Positions 1 through 9,427 of a stretch of 31,830 bases of DNA are shown here, piece by piece. Location of the stretch: positions 1-31,830 of the forward strand of contig WIXG01000619.1 of assembly GCA_009869945.1 (NCBI GenBank), written 5' to 3'. The stretch's first letter is position 1; the number at the start of each line of letters is the position of its first letter. The notes under the pieces are model-generated. The model was not told where the DNA came from and did no database searches. It saw only the letters and a program-made list of their open reading frames with translations. Position numbers and translations under genes: made by a program. Source of the DNA: Mesaphorura yosii (Eukaryota; Arthropoda; Collembola; Poduromorpha; Tullbergiidae).

Positions 1-328
1 ACCGATTTGCAAAATGTTCACTGCAGTAAAAGTTACGCGTGTTTTAAGTCAGTCCGGATTTCATGTTGTAGCCCGTTATTCGTGATTTTGCAATCGCTTG
101 TCGTAGTAAGTTGTCCCACCACAACTTGGAATTAGTCATCCTGCGACCGTTTTCATGTCGCATGACATCGACTGCTTAGAAATAGATTGAGGTACAATCG
201 TTGAAATAATTATTACCTCACCTATAAATCTTCTCGACGGCGGAGCATCTGCAAGCAGTATTCGATGAAAAAATCCGCAAATCTTTGGTCACTTCGCAGC
301 AGTTACAGAAAGAATTTGGGAACCGGCG
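1..328. other. No gene seen (left edge)
   Basis: AT-rich sequence with no convincing coding exon, repeat or RNA gene. It probably holds the promoter and 5' leader of the broken GTPase-like gene whose signal peptide starts at 329, but I see no clear TATA element at a fitting distance. Confidence 0.4.
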
Positions 329-1448
329 ATGGCTCATTTGTGGAAAATTGCACGTTTCCTTTTAATATTCATGCTAATCGTTGTTGGGGTCCGGACAGAT
401 GGAGAGGAAGGTGGAGTTTGCAGATATTAAACTCTTGTACCTCAAATTGCCCCATTGTTTTTATTTCCGAGCCAGATGAGGACGAGTCTGAATCAATGGT
501 CCGCAAAACCATGGATCTACTTGAAGAGGGCGACCGCTTGATCGAACTCAACAGCAGCAGGGACATATTTCACTTGGCCGGCAACACCGGAACGGGTAAA
601 TCTACACTGGTCCAGGTCCTAACTGGGGAACAACTCCACACTCGAGTCCTATCACCGGAGTGGGAGCTACCTTATTCGAGATGTCGCCGACAAGATTAGT
701 CAAAAGACGACAGTCTCCAAATTGATATTCCCGGAACTTATCATTCGAAATGATACGGATACGGCCGGCGGCTCGATGGCTTTCTACGATTGCCCAGGAT
801 TTAGCAACACTCGCAATCAGGAGCCGTTCATTGAGATTGGAAATGCATTTTTTATCAAGAAATTCGCAGACCATGGGCTGAGGGTCAAACTTTTGATGGT
901 TGCTAATCACTTCTCATTGCGCGCGGAAGCTGACCGCAATGTTTTCCCGAGTTTACTGAAGAGTATGGCTGTGTTGGTAAAGGACGTATTAAAGTTTCAG
1001 AATGGAACCGCTCTAATCGCTACGAAAGTGAAGGGATCTGAGGACGACGAGGAATAATTGATGATGTTGCCTCATTCATGGAAGACGTGAAGGAGGAATT
1101 GCCAGAAACGTTGACTGAAGCGCATTTGGCACCGGCGGTTCAATTGTTGGACGGACTTCTCCTTAAAAATGGTAGCACACATCTCAAAGTTTAGATGTTC
1201 AGTTTAATTGCAAATTGTGGATTCTACAAATCGGATTGTTTGTTCTCCGGCGTCTACCGGGTCTCTTAAGTGAGCAGCCAAGAATGCAAGCCAATAAGCG
1301 TGACCTCCTCCGAATCATTCAAGACCTGGACTATGTACCCAAAGTATCCGAAGATTTCGGATACGCGTTGTCTCCAACTGCCATTCTCTTAATATACGAC
1401 TTGGCCAGGAAGAATTCTAACCCAAATTCGGAACACATACCGCTCTGA
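329..1448 (+). pseudogene. Secreted P-loop GTPase-like protein, frameshifted pseudogene
   Basis: An ATG at 329 opens a typical signal peptide (MAHLWKIARFLLIFMLIVVG). The coherent protein then has to be followed through at least five frame changes: near 415, near 470, at 625-630 beside a GGGG run, near 1053 and near 1200. Motifs are clear. The Walker A/G1 loop is GNTGTGKSTL (about 568-610), the G3-type motif is YDCPGF (about 785-802), and the G4-like stretch ALIATKV lies about 1013-1030. The last readable piece (1215-1448) ends with EDFGYALSPTAI. This resembles a family of P-loop GTPase-like proteins related in style to AIG1/dynamin-type GTPases; the family assignment is from memory of motif style. 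With so many shifts it cannot make a full protein, so I call it a pseudogene. A secreted GTP-binding protein would be unusual in itself. Sequencing error could explain one or two shifts but hardly all of them. Confidence 0.7.
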
Positions 1449-1954
1449 CTGTAAATGGATCCTGGTTTCATCCAATTGGCCCTGCCGCAGCACAATTCTG
1501 GGATTCCCAGGACATGCTCAACTTTACTTTACTTGACGGCTGTCTTCGTAATCTACGCCTCCTGCGTCGCCATGTGCGCGCTCACCTTCGTTGCCGAAGT
1601 GCTGCTGGCCAACCGAGCAGTTTTGGCAGCAGGCGTCAGCTGGGCATGGCGAAATTGTCACGCCCTCTTGCACCGAACGCCAAACATCATCGCATTGGCC
1701 AGAAATTTGTGGAACGCGGGAGCCTGGATATGCTAGAGATTTCGTACTTGGGGCAGCAAACGTTTTGTCTGAATCACTCGGCTGGCTCTGAGGGACCATC
1801 AAAACCGAATTGGTGTGGCCCATACGGTTCGAACTACAGGCATGCCTTCGCTCGGAACTAGCGCTTAAACCAAGTGAATTGAAATAAGTCGAATTTTATC
1901 TGAAGAGCCAAATTTGACGAGTAAAATTGAATTGAAGTAATTTTGAATTTTGAG

Positions 1955-2272
1955 ATGCCAAGTTGGTTGATCGTTTGTGCGGCGGTTGCCATTGGAGGAG
2001 TCATTCGGTCCGGTTAGTTACTGGCTCTCGCGCAAGACTGGGTTCAGGGTTTCTGTGGACTCAATGTCCAGGTACAGGTTGTCCCCAAAGGCTGTCAGTG
2101 CTCCCGCCACGCTTCAGTGTACAGGATAGGAAACAGCGGAGCCTCGAACGTTTGCACCGGAAGTCGGGTCGAGCCCCAGACCACGCTCACCCCGTCCTTG
2201 GCGCCAGTCCAGTATGGTACAGAACAACGGCGGACATTTGAAGGGCAGGCTGGGGTCAAATTAATCAATTGA
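1955..2272 (+). CDS. Candidate short secreted protein (two exons)
   Basis: An ATG at 1955 starts a hydrophobic leader (MPSWLIVCAAVAIGGVIRS). The direct frame meets TAG at 2015, but a GTTAGT donor at 2013 and an acceptor ending CCCCAAAG at 2090 make a 78-bp intron that keeps phase and skips the stop. The product is 79 aa ending at TGA 2270-2272. The predicted mature part begins with a Cys-rich patch (GCQCSR) and has one more Cys. I do not recognise it. Against it: the donor is weak, the intron is inferred only from phase, and the region has open frames on the other strand. It is convergent with the minus-strand peptide gene at 2509-2736. Confidence 0.28.
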
Positions 2273-2508
2273 TGATTTGTTTATTTACCGAACAGGTTGC
2301 GGCCGTCTTCGTTCAGCTGATGAGCACGGAGGTATGCGTGCTGCTCAGCACTCGTAATTTCCGCGAGACGAAGCGATGCAGAGTGACAAACGACAAATCT
2401 GGCGGTCCACCAAGACTGAAACGATTCAAAATAGAAATAAAGGCAGGCATACACAAATTACGAACTGAAGGTCAAGAGGTCAGTCCCCACTTTGGACTGA
2501 TTGTACAC

Positions 2509-2736
2509 TTAGAAAAGTTTCCCGTCAACTTCGCCCAGGTCGATCAGTGGAAGCTCGCTGTCCTCAATCGGAAGGGGAAACTCTGGCGACTCTGTGCATG
2601 GAAAGAAGGCATTCTTTATCGAACTTAATCAAATTAGGTTAATTTTAAGCAGCTTACTTCCTGCATTTGACAAAATGCTGGAGAGAGCAGCTGGCACCGC
2701 ACATAGGACCAGAATCGCAAATATAAAGCCATCCAT
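2509..2736 (-). CDS. Small secreted acidic peptide, two exons
   Basis: Reading leftward, exon 1 (2736-2658) encodes a signal peptide, MDGFIFAILVLCAVPAALSS. A GTAAGC donor and an acceptor ending TTTCCATGCACAG delimit a 66-bp intron (2657-2592). Exon 2 (2591-2509) joins in phase and ends with TAA, for a total of 53 aa. The predicted mature peptide is short, acidic and cysteine-free (PIEDSELPLIDLGE). A TATAAAAAG box lies 60-70 bp upstream of the ATG on the same strand, and AATAAA lies at 2280-2285. Function unknown; a secreted signalling, antimicrobial or structural peptide are all possible. An alternative last exon at 2281-2415 (acceptor TTTCAG, ending NEDGRNLFGK, stop next to AATAAA) could replace the end of exon 2, but it would need a weak GTTGAC donor. 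Confidence 0.45.
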
Positions 2737-2794
2737 CTCTGCAGTTTGTGCAAGTGCTGATCTGAATTGTGATTGTTTAAGTTGTGTCCCTCGA

Positions 2795-2803
2795 CTTTTT
2801 ATA
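2795..2803 (-). promoter_or_regulatory. TATA box of the 53-aa secreted peptide gene
   Basis: TATAAAAAG on the minus strand, starting 67 bp upstream of the ATG at 2736. This leaves room for a TATA-driven start site and a short 5' leader. The transcription start itself is not resolved. Confidence 0.45.
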
Positions 2804-3342
2804 CCCGTGCTGTAGCCACCGACTTGGCTTGACGGTGTGGCTGTGGACCTGACAGGAACTGAAATATTGACGTGCATGGAGAGATTAGGATAAATCTCGC
2901 CGATTGAGATCACCGCTCCACTCGCTCCTTCCAACCACGGACACTTGGGATTTGGCGATCAATTGTCTCTCGATCGTGCGTGAGCAGGGTTTTTCCTACT
3001 CCCTGACAAGAAGACAATGGCGCTCTTGCATCGTATTGCTGTTCCGTTCAATCTAGCAGTGATTACATCAACATGGGGCTCAAGAGATTACGTACACGTG
3101 TTGCTCGGATGTCTGCAATAGAACTTTGGTACAGTACAGAGCAAACGTGTGCTAGCCAGCGTCAGAGACACAGTTGATCCATTTCGTCATCTGAGGCACC
3201 GAGATGCAAGACTTGTCCGGTGAGGGCGCTGAGGGTATCGAGTGCCGATGCTGATTCTGACGTGCATAAGCACTTTTGATCTGAGTGGTGAGAGACCTCT
3301 TCCATCAGGCAACGAATGAAGATCAATTGAGATTTAGAGATT
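2804..3342. other. Stretch without a supported gene
   Basis: Mixed-composition sequence. Open frames on both strands are short or lack family features. A minus-strand frame at 3162-3488 looks accidental because the better explanation of its upstream part is a short secreted ORF in another frame (3343-3474). Confidence 0.35.
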
Positions 3343-3474
3343 TTATTGAACCAGTTTAAAGTTGTCCGTGTATGAGCTGTCCACTGACCAGATACTTGCC
3401 ATGGTCGAGCCGGAGGAGATGGCCGGTGAAAAAAGAGTGCTGAAAATTGCAATAAATAGAAGACTCTTCCGCAT
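3343..3474 (-). CDS. Candidate 43-aa secreted peptide
   Basis: A single-exon frame beginning with a strong signal-peptide-like sequence (MRKSLLFIAIFSTLFSPAIS), followed by about 24 residues rich in Ser, Thr and Asp. The stop TAA overlaps the AATAAA hexamer (CAATAAAATC), an arrangement also seen at 13823-13829. No family is recognised. The ORF is short, so chance is a serious alternative; its proximity to two other candidate secreted peptides gives mild support. Confidence 0.3.
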   Translation of the reverse strand: MRKSLLFIAIFSTLFSPAISSGSTMASIWSVDSSYTDNFKLVQ

Positions 3475-3595
3475 GTGATTGAATACATGAATATATTGTT
3501 ACAATATTTGATGCACTACAAACTTGTATTTGCTGATCAAAATGCTTATAATATTCTGGGCGATCGCCATGTAGATGCTCTAGAGCAGTTCTTGG

Positions 3596-4420
3596 TCATT
3601 GTCCAGTTTCGGGCAGGGCTGCGGATGCCTGCCTCTTTGCTTCCTCCTCCATTTGTTGTACTCTGTCCATTCTACACTGTTCAACTGACTGGCCAAAGAT
3701 TGATCATGCTCCAGGAGAACGCGCACGACGCTCCAATCGCCCGCGACCGCCGCCCGTTGCGCGGGAGTCCTCGTGAGTGAGTCTCGTTACGAAAGATCAG
3801 CCTTGGCGTTCAGCAGGAAGTACCATCTCCTGCCGTCCCTGAGTGATGGCAAAGTCTCAGACCAGAGCTCCACGTCGGGATTCACTCACTTCTCCACCGA
3901 CAGGAACCACACAACGTCCACCTGCCGACCCGCCACCACCCTCATCAAGGCGGTGTGCTCTCCTGAGTCTTTCACATGGGGACTCACGCCACATTTTGTA
4001 ATCATCTCTCCATGGTCAGCCAGTTCGTAGAGAAGATCCGGGCCATCCCGAGCTGTGAGCACGGACGGGTGACCAGGCTCCAATGTGTCCAGCAACAAGT
4101 TGGCAATCTCCTACTCTTGGTTCATGATGGCCAGACGAAGTGGTGATTTGGGGGTGCTGTGGGTGTCCCATGTTGACAGTGTCTAGGCAAGGACGCCCGC
4201 CTGGATCAAATACTGCGCACATGCCTTGCTGCCTGCACTCATGGCGATGTCAAACAGATTCGTGTCCGCCACGCCTCCAAAGGCCTCCAGGAGCCACTGC
4301 AGTGTGTCTGCTTCGTGCGCAGTGGCAGCCATCTCCAACGGAAGCAGGCCGCCTTGGGTGCAGTTGGAGAGTCTGGACATTTTCTGCTCAAAGAGGGCTA
4401 CTGCCTTGAAAATTTGTCAT
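3596..4420 (-). pseudogene. Ankyrin-repeat protein, pseudogene
   Basis: A single minus-strand frame, read from about 4420 down to about 3660, is coherent but interrupted by four in-frame stops: TAG 4183-4185, TAG 4111-4113, TGA 3886-3888 and TAA 3787-3789. Ankyrin-like helices are visible: LPLEMAATAHEADTLQWLLE, LRLAIMNQE-stop-EIANLLLD, GEHTALMRVVAGRQVDVVWF, and TPAQRAAVAGDWSVVRVLLE. One shift near 3661 restores a charged tail (EEEAKRQASAALPETG) ending at 3596. The upstream end near 4420 follows an acceptor-like ATTTTCAAG, so earlier exons are lost or lie elsewhere. Stops by substitution, in one unbroken frame, argue for true decay rather than indel errors. Partner or function cannot be told. 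Confidence 0.65.
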
Positions 4421-5088
4421 CATTCGTCATCAAGCAATCAACGTAATTCATGTTCGAAATGAAATGACGCTTTCGCAGTTGGATTGACGAGGTGGCGAAA
4501 AATTCACAATTGCCAATTAGCAATTGACAAATTGTATTTCGCGAGTTTAGCGGAGCCGCGATGCATTGCAATAACAATGGGGAATGAGTCAGTTCAGCAT
4601 ACATGAGCACGAGTGGTTAATTGCAGACAATCGACAATGCGACCCTCGACTTGATTTGACTCATGGAATTTCGCAATGCGGCCCATCCCGTGTTCGCAAT
4701 TACGTGACCGCTTACAATGAAATTGGCAATTCCTGCTTTGCCGAACGAATCCATGATTGTCGCTTTCAAGTGGTCAGATTGCGTCAACCCAGTTTCGCAT
4801 TTCGCTTCCCGCATTTGTCCTCGCAGTCACTGACTCGGTACTCGGCGTGGTCTGACATGTCATCCTCCACCTTATCAGCTGCTTACACTCATACGCTATC
4901 ACTGGCAGCGGCAACTCTGGCCTTCTCTTGCTAATTGCTAACATAAACTGGAGCAGAAGAATGATGGAATAATCACATAATTGCAAATTGTCTCTTCATA
5001 AAATTCGCGTGCATGAAAGGACCTGGCCATATTCGCAATTCGCCCTTTACAGTGTAAGCGATCGTGAATTCATTTCGCACTTTGCACA
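4421..5088. other. Non-coding stretch with recurring GCAATT-type words
   Basis: No supported gene. The words GCAATT, AATTGC and CGCAAT recur many times between about 4500 and 5045 in both orientations, for example near 4510, 4672, 4694, 4725, 4980 and 5033. The end abuts the start of the aminopeptidase, so part of it is likely promoter. No clear TATA box is seen. Confidence 0.3.
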
Positions 5089-8000
5089 ATGCGACTTGCA
5101 GAGTTTCTGATTTTCGCGCTGCTGGGCGTGGACCACGCCACACCGTCGCCTACAACGGTGTCGCACAATCCGGCCCTGCACCCGCTCCTTATTGACCTCA
5201 CTTCACACGCTGGCTCGCTTCCCCGTGCGCCGCTAGACCGGCTCCCACGAAACGTCGTCCCGACGCACTACGCGCTCCGTTTTCACCCGATCCTCGACGT
5301 CGACCCCGCCGATGCTACAGCGTCCGGCCACGTTGCCATCAACGTCACCACGCTGCTCCCCGGCACAAACTTCATCACGCTGCATTTGAACGAAGATCTC
5401 GTGCTCGTGGACCAAGACAACGCTCGCCTCGTCGCCCTGTCCTCTGGCGACGACATGGGCCCACTTCTCTTCTCGTACGACCCCGCAAAGGAATTCTATA
5501 CCGTGCAGCTGAATACGGAAGGCGCCACGCTCGCGCAGAACGCGTTCTACCTGCTTGAGCTCCCGTTCACAACTCGCATGGCCGGCGAACCGTTCGGGTT
5601 CTGGGTGGCTAAGGCGCCCGACCCGGTCCACCCCGACGACGACCTGCGCATGTGTGCCACGATCCTCGAGCCAAACTTCGCTCGACGCGTTCTACCCTGC
5701 TTTGACGAGCCGGACTTGAAAGCGGAGTTTGAGATCACCATCGGACGAGGTGGCGGGCATCAGGCGCTCACGCACACGGAGCTCGTGGACACAGACGAAA
5801 TGTAAATTTCACTTTCGAATTCTACCCCTGTCTTGCCTTGTACGCTAACTTTCCCTTGCCATCCTTGCTTCTAGTGACGGAGTGTTCTGGGACAAATTCG
5901 CCAAGACTCCGCTAATGTCCGCCTACCAACTCTGCCTGGTCGTCGTGCCCTCGCATTACTCCGCCACCGTTGACTCGACCGACACCTTCCCCGATGCCCC
6001 CGTTGGTGCCTGGGGGCCCGGCCACCTCATAGAGGCTGGCGGCGGCCTCCTCGCGGCCAACACGATCGCGAAAAGCCTAGCCTACTTTCAGGCCACCTAC
6101 GGCGCAGACGGCGTGGATGATGCCGATAAGGGCACGCCGTACTCACTCAAGAAGATGGACTCGATTGTGATACCGGGTTTCCCCGCTGGGGCGCTGGAGA
6201 ACTGGGGCATCAACACGTACAGAGAGGCCAGTCTCATGCTGTTTGCAGGCGAGAGCCTCCAGGCTACGATTGGCGGCGCGGTCAGCACGCAGAACCACGA
6301 AGTGAGTCACCAGTGGTTTGGGAACCTCGTCACGTGCCGCTGGTGGGATGACAGTAAGTCGTGAATCTCGAGAGACGGCGCCCTCATCGTGCATTTATAA
6401 ATTTCTATTTCGCGCTTTTTCACAGTCTGGTTGAACGAAGGCATGGCCAATTACATGTCGTTCAAGGGCGTGGCCGCGACCAACCCCGAGTTCGAGCCGG
6501 GCACGCTCTTCGTGCCCGACTCGCTCCAAGTCGCGATGCGGCGTGACCAAATCCACGCGACGACGCACCCCGTCCGCTTTCCCGCCCTGCCTGAGAATTG
6601 GATGGACATCTTCGACTCGATCTCTTATGCGAAAGGGGGCAGCCTCCTCCGCATGCTGGAGGGCGTCCTTGGCGAGCCTCTCTTCATTGCCGGGATGCGC
6701 GAGTACCTCCGAACGTGGAGCTTCGGAGCCGCCGACCAGGACAACCTCTTCGAAGCGATCGATCGCGCCGTCGACGCAGCCGCTGCTCGGCCGTTCCCAC
6801 CGGGCATGACAGTCAAGACCTTCATGCAGCGTTGGACGCTTCAGGCGGGCTACCCGCTGCTGCGGGTCAGCAGGGCGAGTGCGAGCCTCGTTTTCCTCTC
6901 GCAGGAGCGGTTTGGCGCCGCGGGCGGGGCGGTCCCGAACGCGTTCTGGGACGTACCTGTCAAAATAGCGCGGGCGGGCGGTGGGGAAGAAAATGGCCGC
7001 ACGGCGCCTGACGTCTGGCTGACGGCTACGATGTCTTTGACGTCATACGGCGGGCTGAACACGTCCCGTTGGGTGCTGGCTAATGGTGGAGCGTACGGGT
7101 ACTATCGAGTCCTCTATGACCAGCCGCTTTTCAACTTAATTCTCGACCAGCTGCAAAGCGGTGAGGGCGGGCACGAAGAAATCAGCGCTGGCAGCCGTTC
7201 GCAGCTGCATGACGACTATTGGGAACTGGAGGTGGCCGGCTACGCGCCGCTCGACGCCCCGCTGGCGCTCACGCGCTACCTCGCCGCCGAGTCGCACCTC
7301 GCCGTGTGGAGCCCAGTGCTTGACCACCTCGCCGAATATCGCATTCGCCTGAGCGGAACGCCAGGCGAAGCCCAGTTCGCCCGATACCTGCTACCACGGC
7401 TGGAAGGGGCGTTGGGCCTGATTGGCTGGATGCCGGGACCTCTGGACAACGGGACCAAAGTGATACTCCGAGCGGGGCTGCTCGACTGGGCTTGTGGGCT
7501 TGGATCTGAGCAATGTGGAACCCAGGCCGTGAATTTCTTTGGCGCGTACGAACTCGGCAGCCCAGACCAGATTAACAACCTGTAAGCAAAGAAACATGAG
7601 CGAGAATTTCAAATTGCGCCGAATTAAAATGTTTACCTAACCTTTTTACTACTGACGCAGAATTCCCATAGACATCCAAGCAACGATGCTCTGTGGCGCT
7701 GTGGCGAGCCCGAGCCGGGGCGCGGACGCCCACGAGCTGTTCCTTCAGCAATACAATGCACCGACCACGCCCGACGCAGTCCGTCCACGCCTGATGCAGC
7801 CCCTCGCATGCGCAAAGGAGCCCGCCCTTCTCACGGCCACGCTCGCAGCGGCCTTGAACCCGAACCAGATTCGCCCCGCTGACAAAGTCACCCTCCTCCA
7901 GCGAATCGTGATGGTGAACGCCGCCGGCCGCGGCGCGACCTTCGACGCTGCGTGCGTGGCCGTCGTCGGCGGTGGCGAAGGCGGCGACCCGCCGACGCTG

Positions 8001-8240
8001 ACGCCACAGGAATTCGCGGCAGTCGTGGGGACGCTGGCGGGCTTTTGGTACACCGAAGAGGAGGCCGACGCCCTTCAGGCGTTCGTTGTTGCACACGAGT
8101 CGCTGCTTGCGCCCGTGCGCGGGACGCTCGATGGTCACTTGGCGAGGGTGGCGACGAACGGAGTCTGGATGGAAACGAGGGGCAAGCCGCTCGTGGAGTG
8201 GATGCTTGGCGAAGCGAGAAGTAGTACCAGCCAGCAGTAG
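5089..8240 (+). CDS. M1-family zinc aminopeptidase, secreted, intact
   Basis: Four exons join in phase: 5089-5801, 5875-6353, 6426-7581 and 7661-8240, giving 975 aa. The introns are 73, 72 and 79 bp with GTAA donors and YAG acceptors. The start carries a short hydrophobic signal sequence (MRLAEFLIFALLG). The N-terminal M1 beta domain follows (LPRNVVPTHYALRF). The exopeptidase motif GALEN is at residues 343-347. The zinc site is HEVSH (379-383), with the third ligand Glu402 in WLNEG exactly 18 residues on, and the likely catalytic Tyr is Y465. A C-terminal ERAP1-like helical domain follows. It should remove N-terminal residues from peptides outside the cell or in the secretory path. No hydrophobic GPI signal is visible at the end (SSTSQQ), so it is probably soluble, unlike membrane-bound gut APNs. 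All catalytic residues are present. An AATAAA at 8296 follows. Confidence 0.93.
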
Positions 8241-8295
8241 GCGAATTAAACTGAGTCATGATTTATAACTGCAGAGATAATTTGATTTTTGATGG

Positions 8296-8301
8296 AATAA
8301 A
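8296..8301 (+). terminator. Polyadenylation signal of the aminopeptidase
   Basis: AATAAA 56 bp after the stop codon of the M1 aminopeptidase. It lies within about 35 bp of the minus-strand polyadenylation signals of the convergent neighbour. Confidence 0.6.
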
Positions 8302-8314
8302 TGCAAATTCTTAG

Positions 8315-8333
8315 TTTATTTGCTAATTTTATT
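8315..8333 (-). terminator. Polyadenylation signals of the convergent minus-strand gene
   Basis: Two AATAAA hexamers on the minus strand, at 8328-8333 and 8315-8320, 80-100 bp after the stop at 8414. The 3' ends of this gene and of the aminopeptidase probably overlap or nearly touch. Confidence 0.5.
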
Positions 8334-8413
8334 CTTGCACAGCCAAAACACAGGGGATTTTGGAAATACAAACGAAAATCCCGCCAAAAATATAAAGAAA
8401 GGCGTACGAAATT

Positions 8414-9146
8414 TCACATTTCAATCAGCGAGCAGAGCCCAAACCGTTCACGGAGCGCAGGCCGACACTCGGTGGAGACGCTGTTCTTTCCTCCCTTCAC
8501 GGAAATTCGCTGCAGGCAGGAGCCAGGCGCCGCGAATGTAGAGTAGCCGGCCACGTCTGTGAGCAAGTTTTCTTCCGGCACTACCCCGTATCCGAACGTC
8601 ATTCGGAAGTCCTTCAGCTGTTTCAGGTGCGGGAGCCCAGTCAGATCCTCGTCCAGGCTGAACGTTGTTCCGTGTTTGTAATTTGTAGCTCCTGAATGAG
8701 TTCAATATTAAAAGAAATCGTTGAAGAGAGAGAGTATAAAGTAGCGAAACTATTAGCCTTAAAGACTTCACTTCCCGTACCGATTTTACCGATTTGAAAG
8801 GTTAGGATATGGCGAATTAGTTTAAAGTTAGGTTGTCTTGCATGTCAAGAAGTCTGCTAGACTTAAGCATCCAGCCATTTGATCACGGTTTGTGATGGGC
8901 AGAGTAAGAGTCGATAGTGAGCAAATAATCTCCAACAAACAATGATCGACAAAATCGACGTATCTAATCACCAACCTACCCAAATATTTACTCACGGGAG
9001 CACAGTTTCGTCGGACTTAACCTAATCACATCGCTTTTCATTGACTCGGTTTCATAGAGTCCATGATGGACGATTCGCTCGCTTATCTCTTCACTACTCA
9101 GGAAACATGCCAATCTCATGCAACGAATTTCATGAATTTTATGCAT
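8414..9146 (-). CDS. Unrecognised two-exon gene, 133 or 142 aa
   Basis: Exon 1 runs from an ATG at 9146 (or 9119) to a consensus GTGAGT donor (exon end 8996). The intron is 304 bp and ends in GAACTCATTCAG. Exon 2 (8691-8414) joins in phase and reads through to TGA. Exon 2 has protein-like composition (GTTFSLDEDLTGLPHLKQLK, then RMTFGYGVVPEENLL) and four Cys in its last third (GSCL, TECR, GLCS region), so a small folded domain is plausible. With the 9119 start, exon 1 opens MRLACFLSSEEISERIVHHG. I do not recognise the family. Exon 2 is more certain than exon 1, and a further exon may hide in the intron, where a GGTAAAATC donor-like site occurs near 8790. It is convergent with the aminopeptidase. 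Confidence 0.48.
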
Positions 9147-9427
9147 ATGAAAATGCAAAATTTACACATTGAGAAGAGGAAAACAAGACTGCACACTGCC
9201 GTAGTCAATCAATTTAGTCTTTCGTCAAAACAGTATTGCATGATTGCATCACAGTCTGCCTCCATTTTTCTTGTGCTTGTTGAGTGCGTGCTGCCGTACA
9301 TCGGGCACTCAACCCTTGTGTTAAACCTGTGATTTATTCGATATTCATTTTACTTTGTGGTCCACTGGCTCAATTCATTTGTCCGCTGTGAAATATCCGT
9401 TGCCACTGACATTTCACATGTCTAATC
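9147..9427. other. Promoter-side gap before the NLR-like gene
   Basis: No supported gene. A plus-strand frame (9063-9332) runs across it but has no family features and overlaps the minus-strand exon. It presumably contains divergent promoter sequence for the NLR-like gene and the minus-strand gene. Confidence 0.3.

Noticed and set aside
1455..1861. Plus-strand hydrophobic frame of 93 aa and an overlapping 115-aa frame after the GTPase pseudogene
   Set aside because: Overlapping frames on both strands, no family features, and no splice or start evidence to choose between them.
2269..2628. 119-aa plus-strand frame
   Set aside because: It lies antisense to the spliced 53-aa peptide gene, which has a signal peptide, intron and TATA box. 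The plus frame has no recognisable domain.
3162..3488. 108-aa minus-strand frame
   Set aside because: No family features; its first part overlaps the better signal-peptide frame at 3343-3474.
6543..8259. Many long alternative frames inside the aminopeptidase gene
   Set aside because: Shadows created by the high GC content of a verified coding gene.
9063..9332. 89-aa plus-strand frame before the NLR-like gene
   Set aside because: Low-complexity, no domain, and antisense to the minus-strand exon at 8996-9146.
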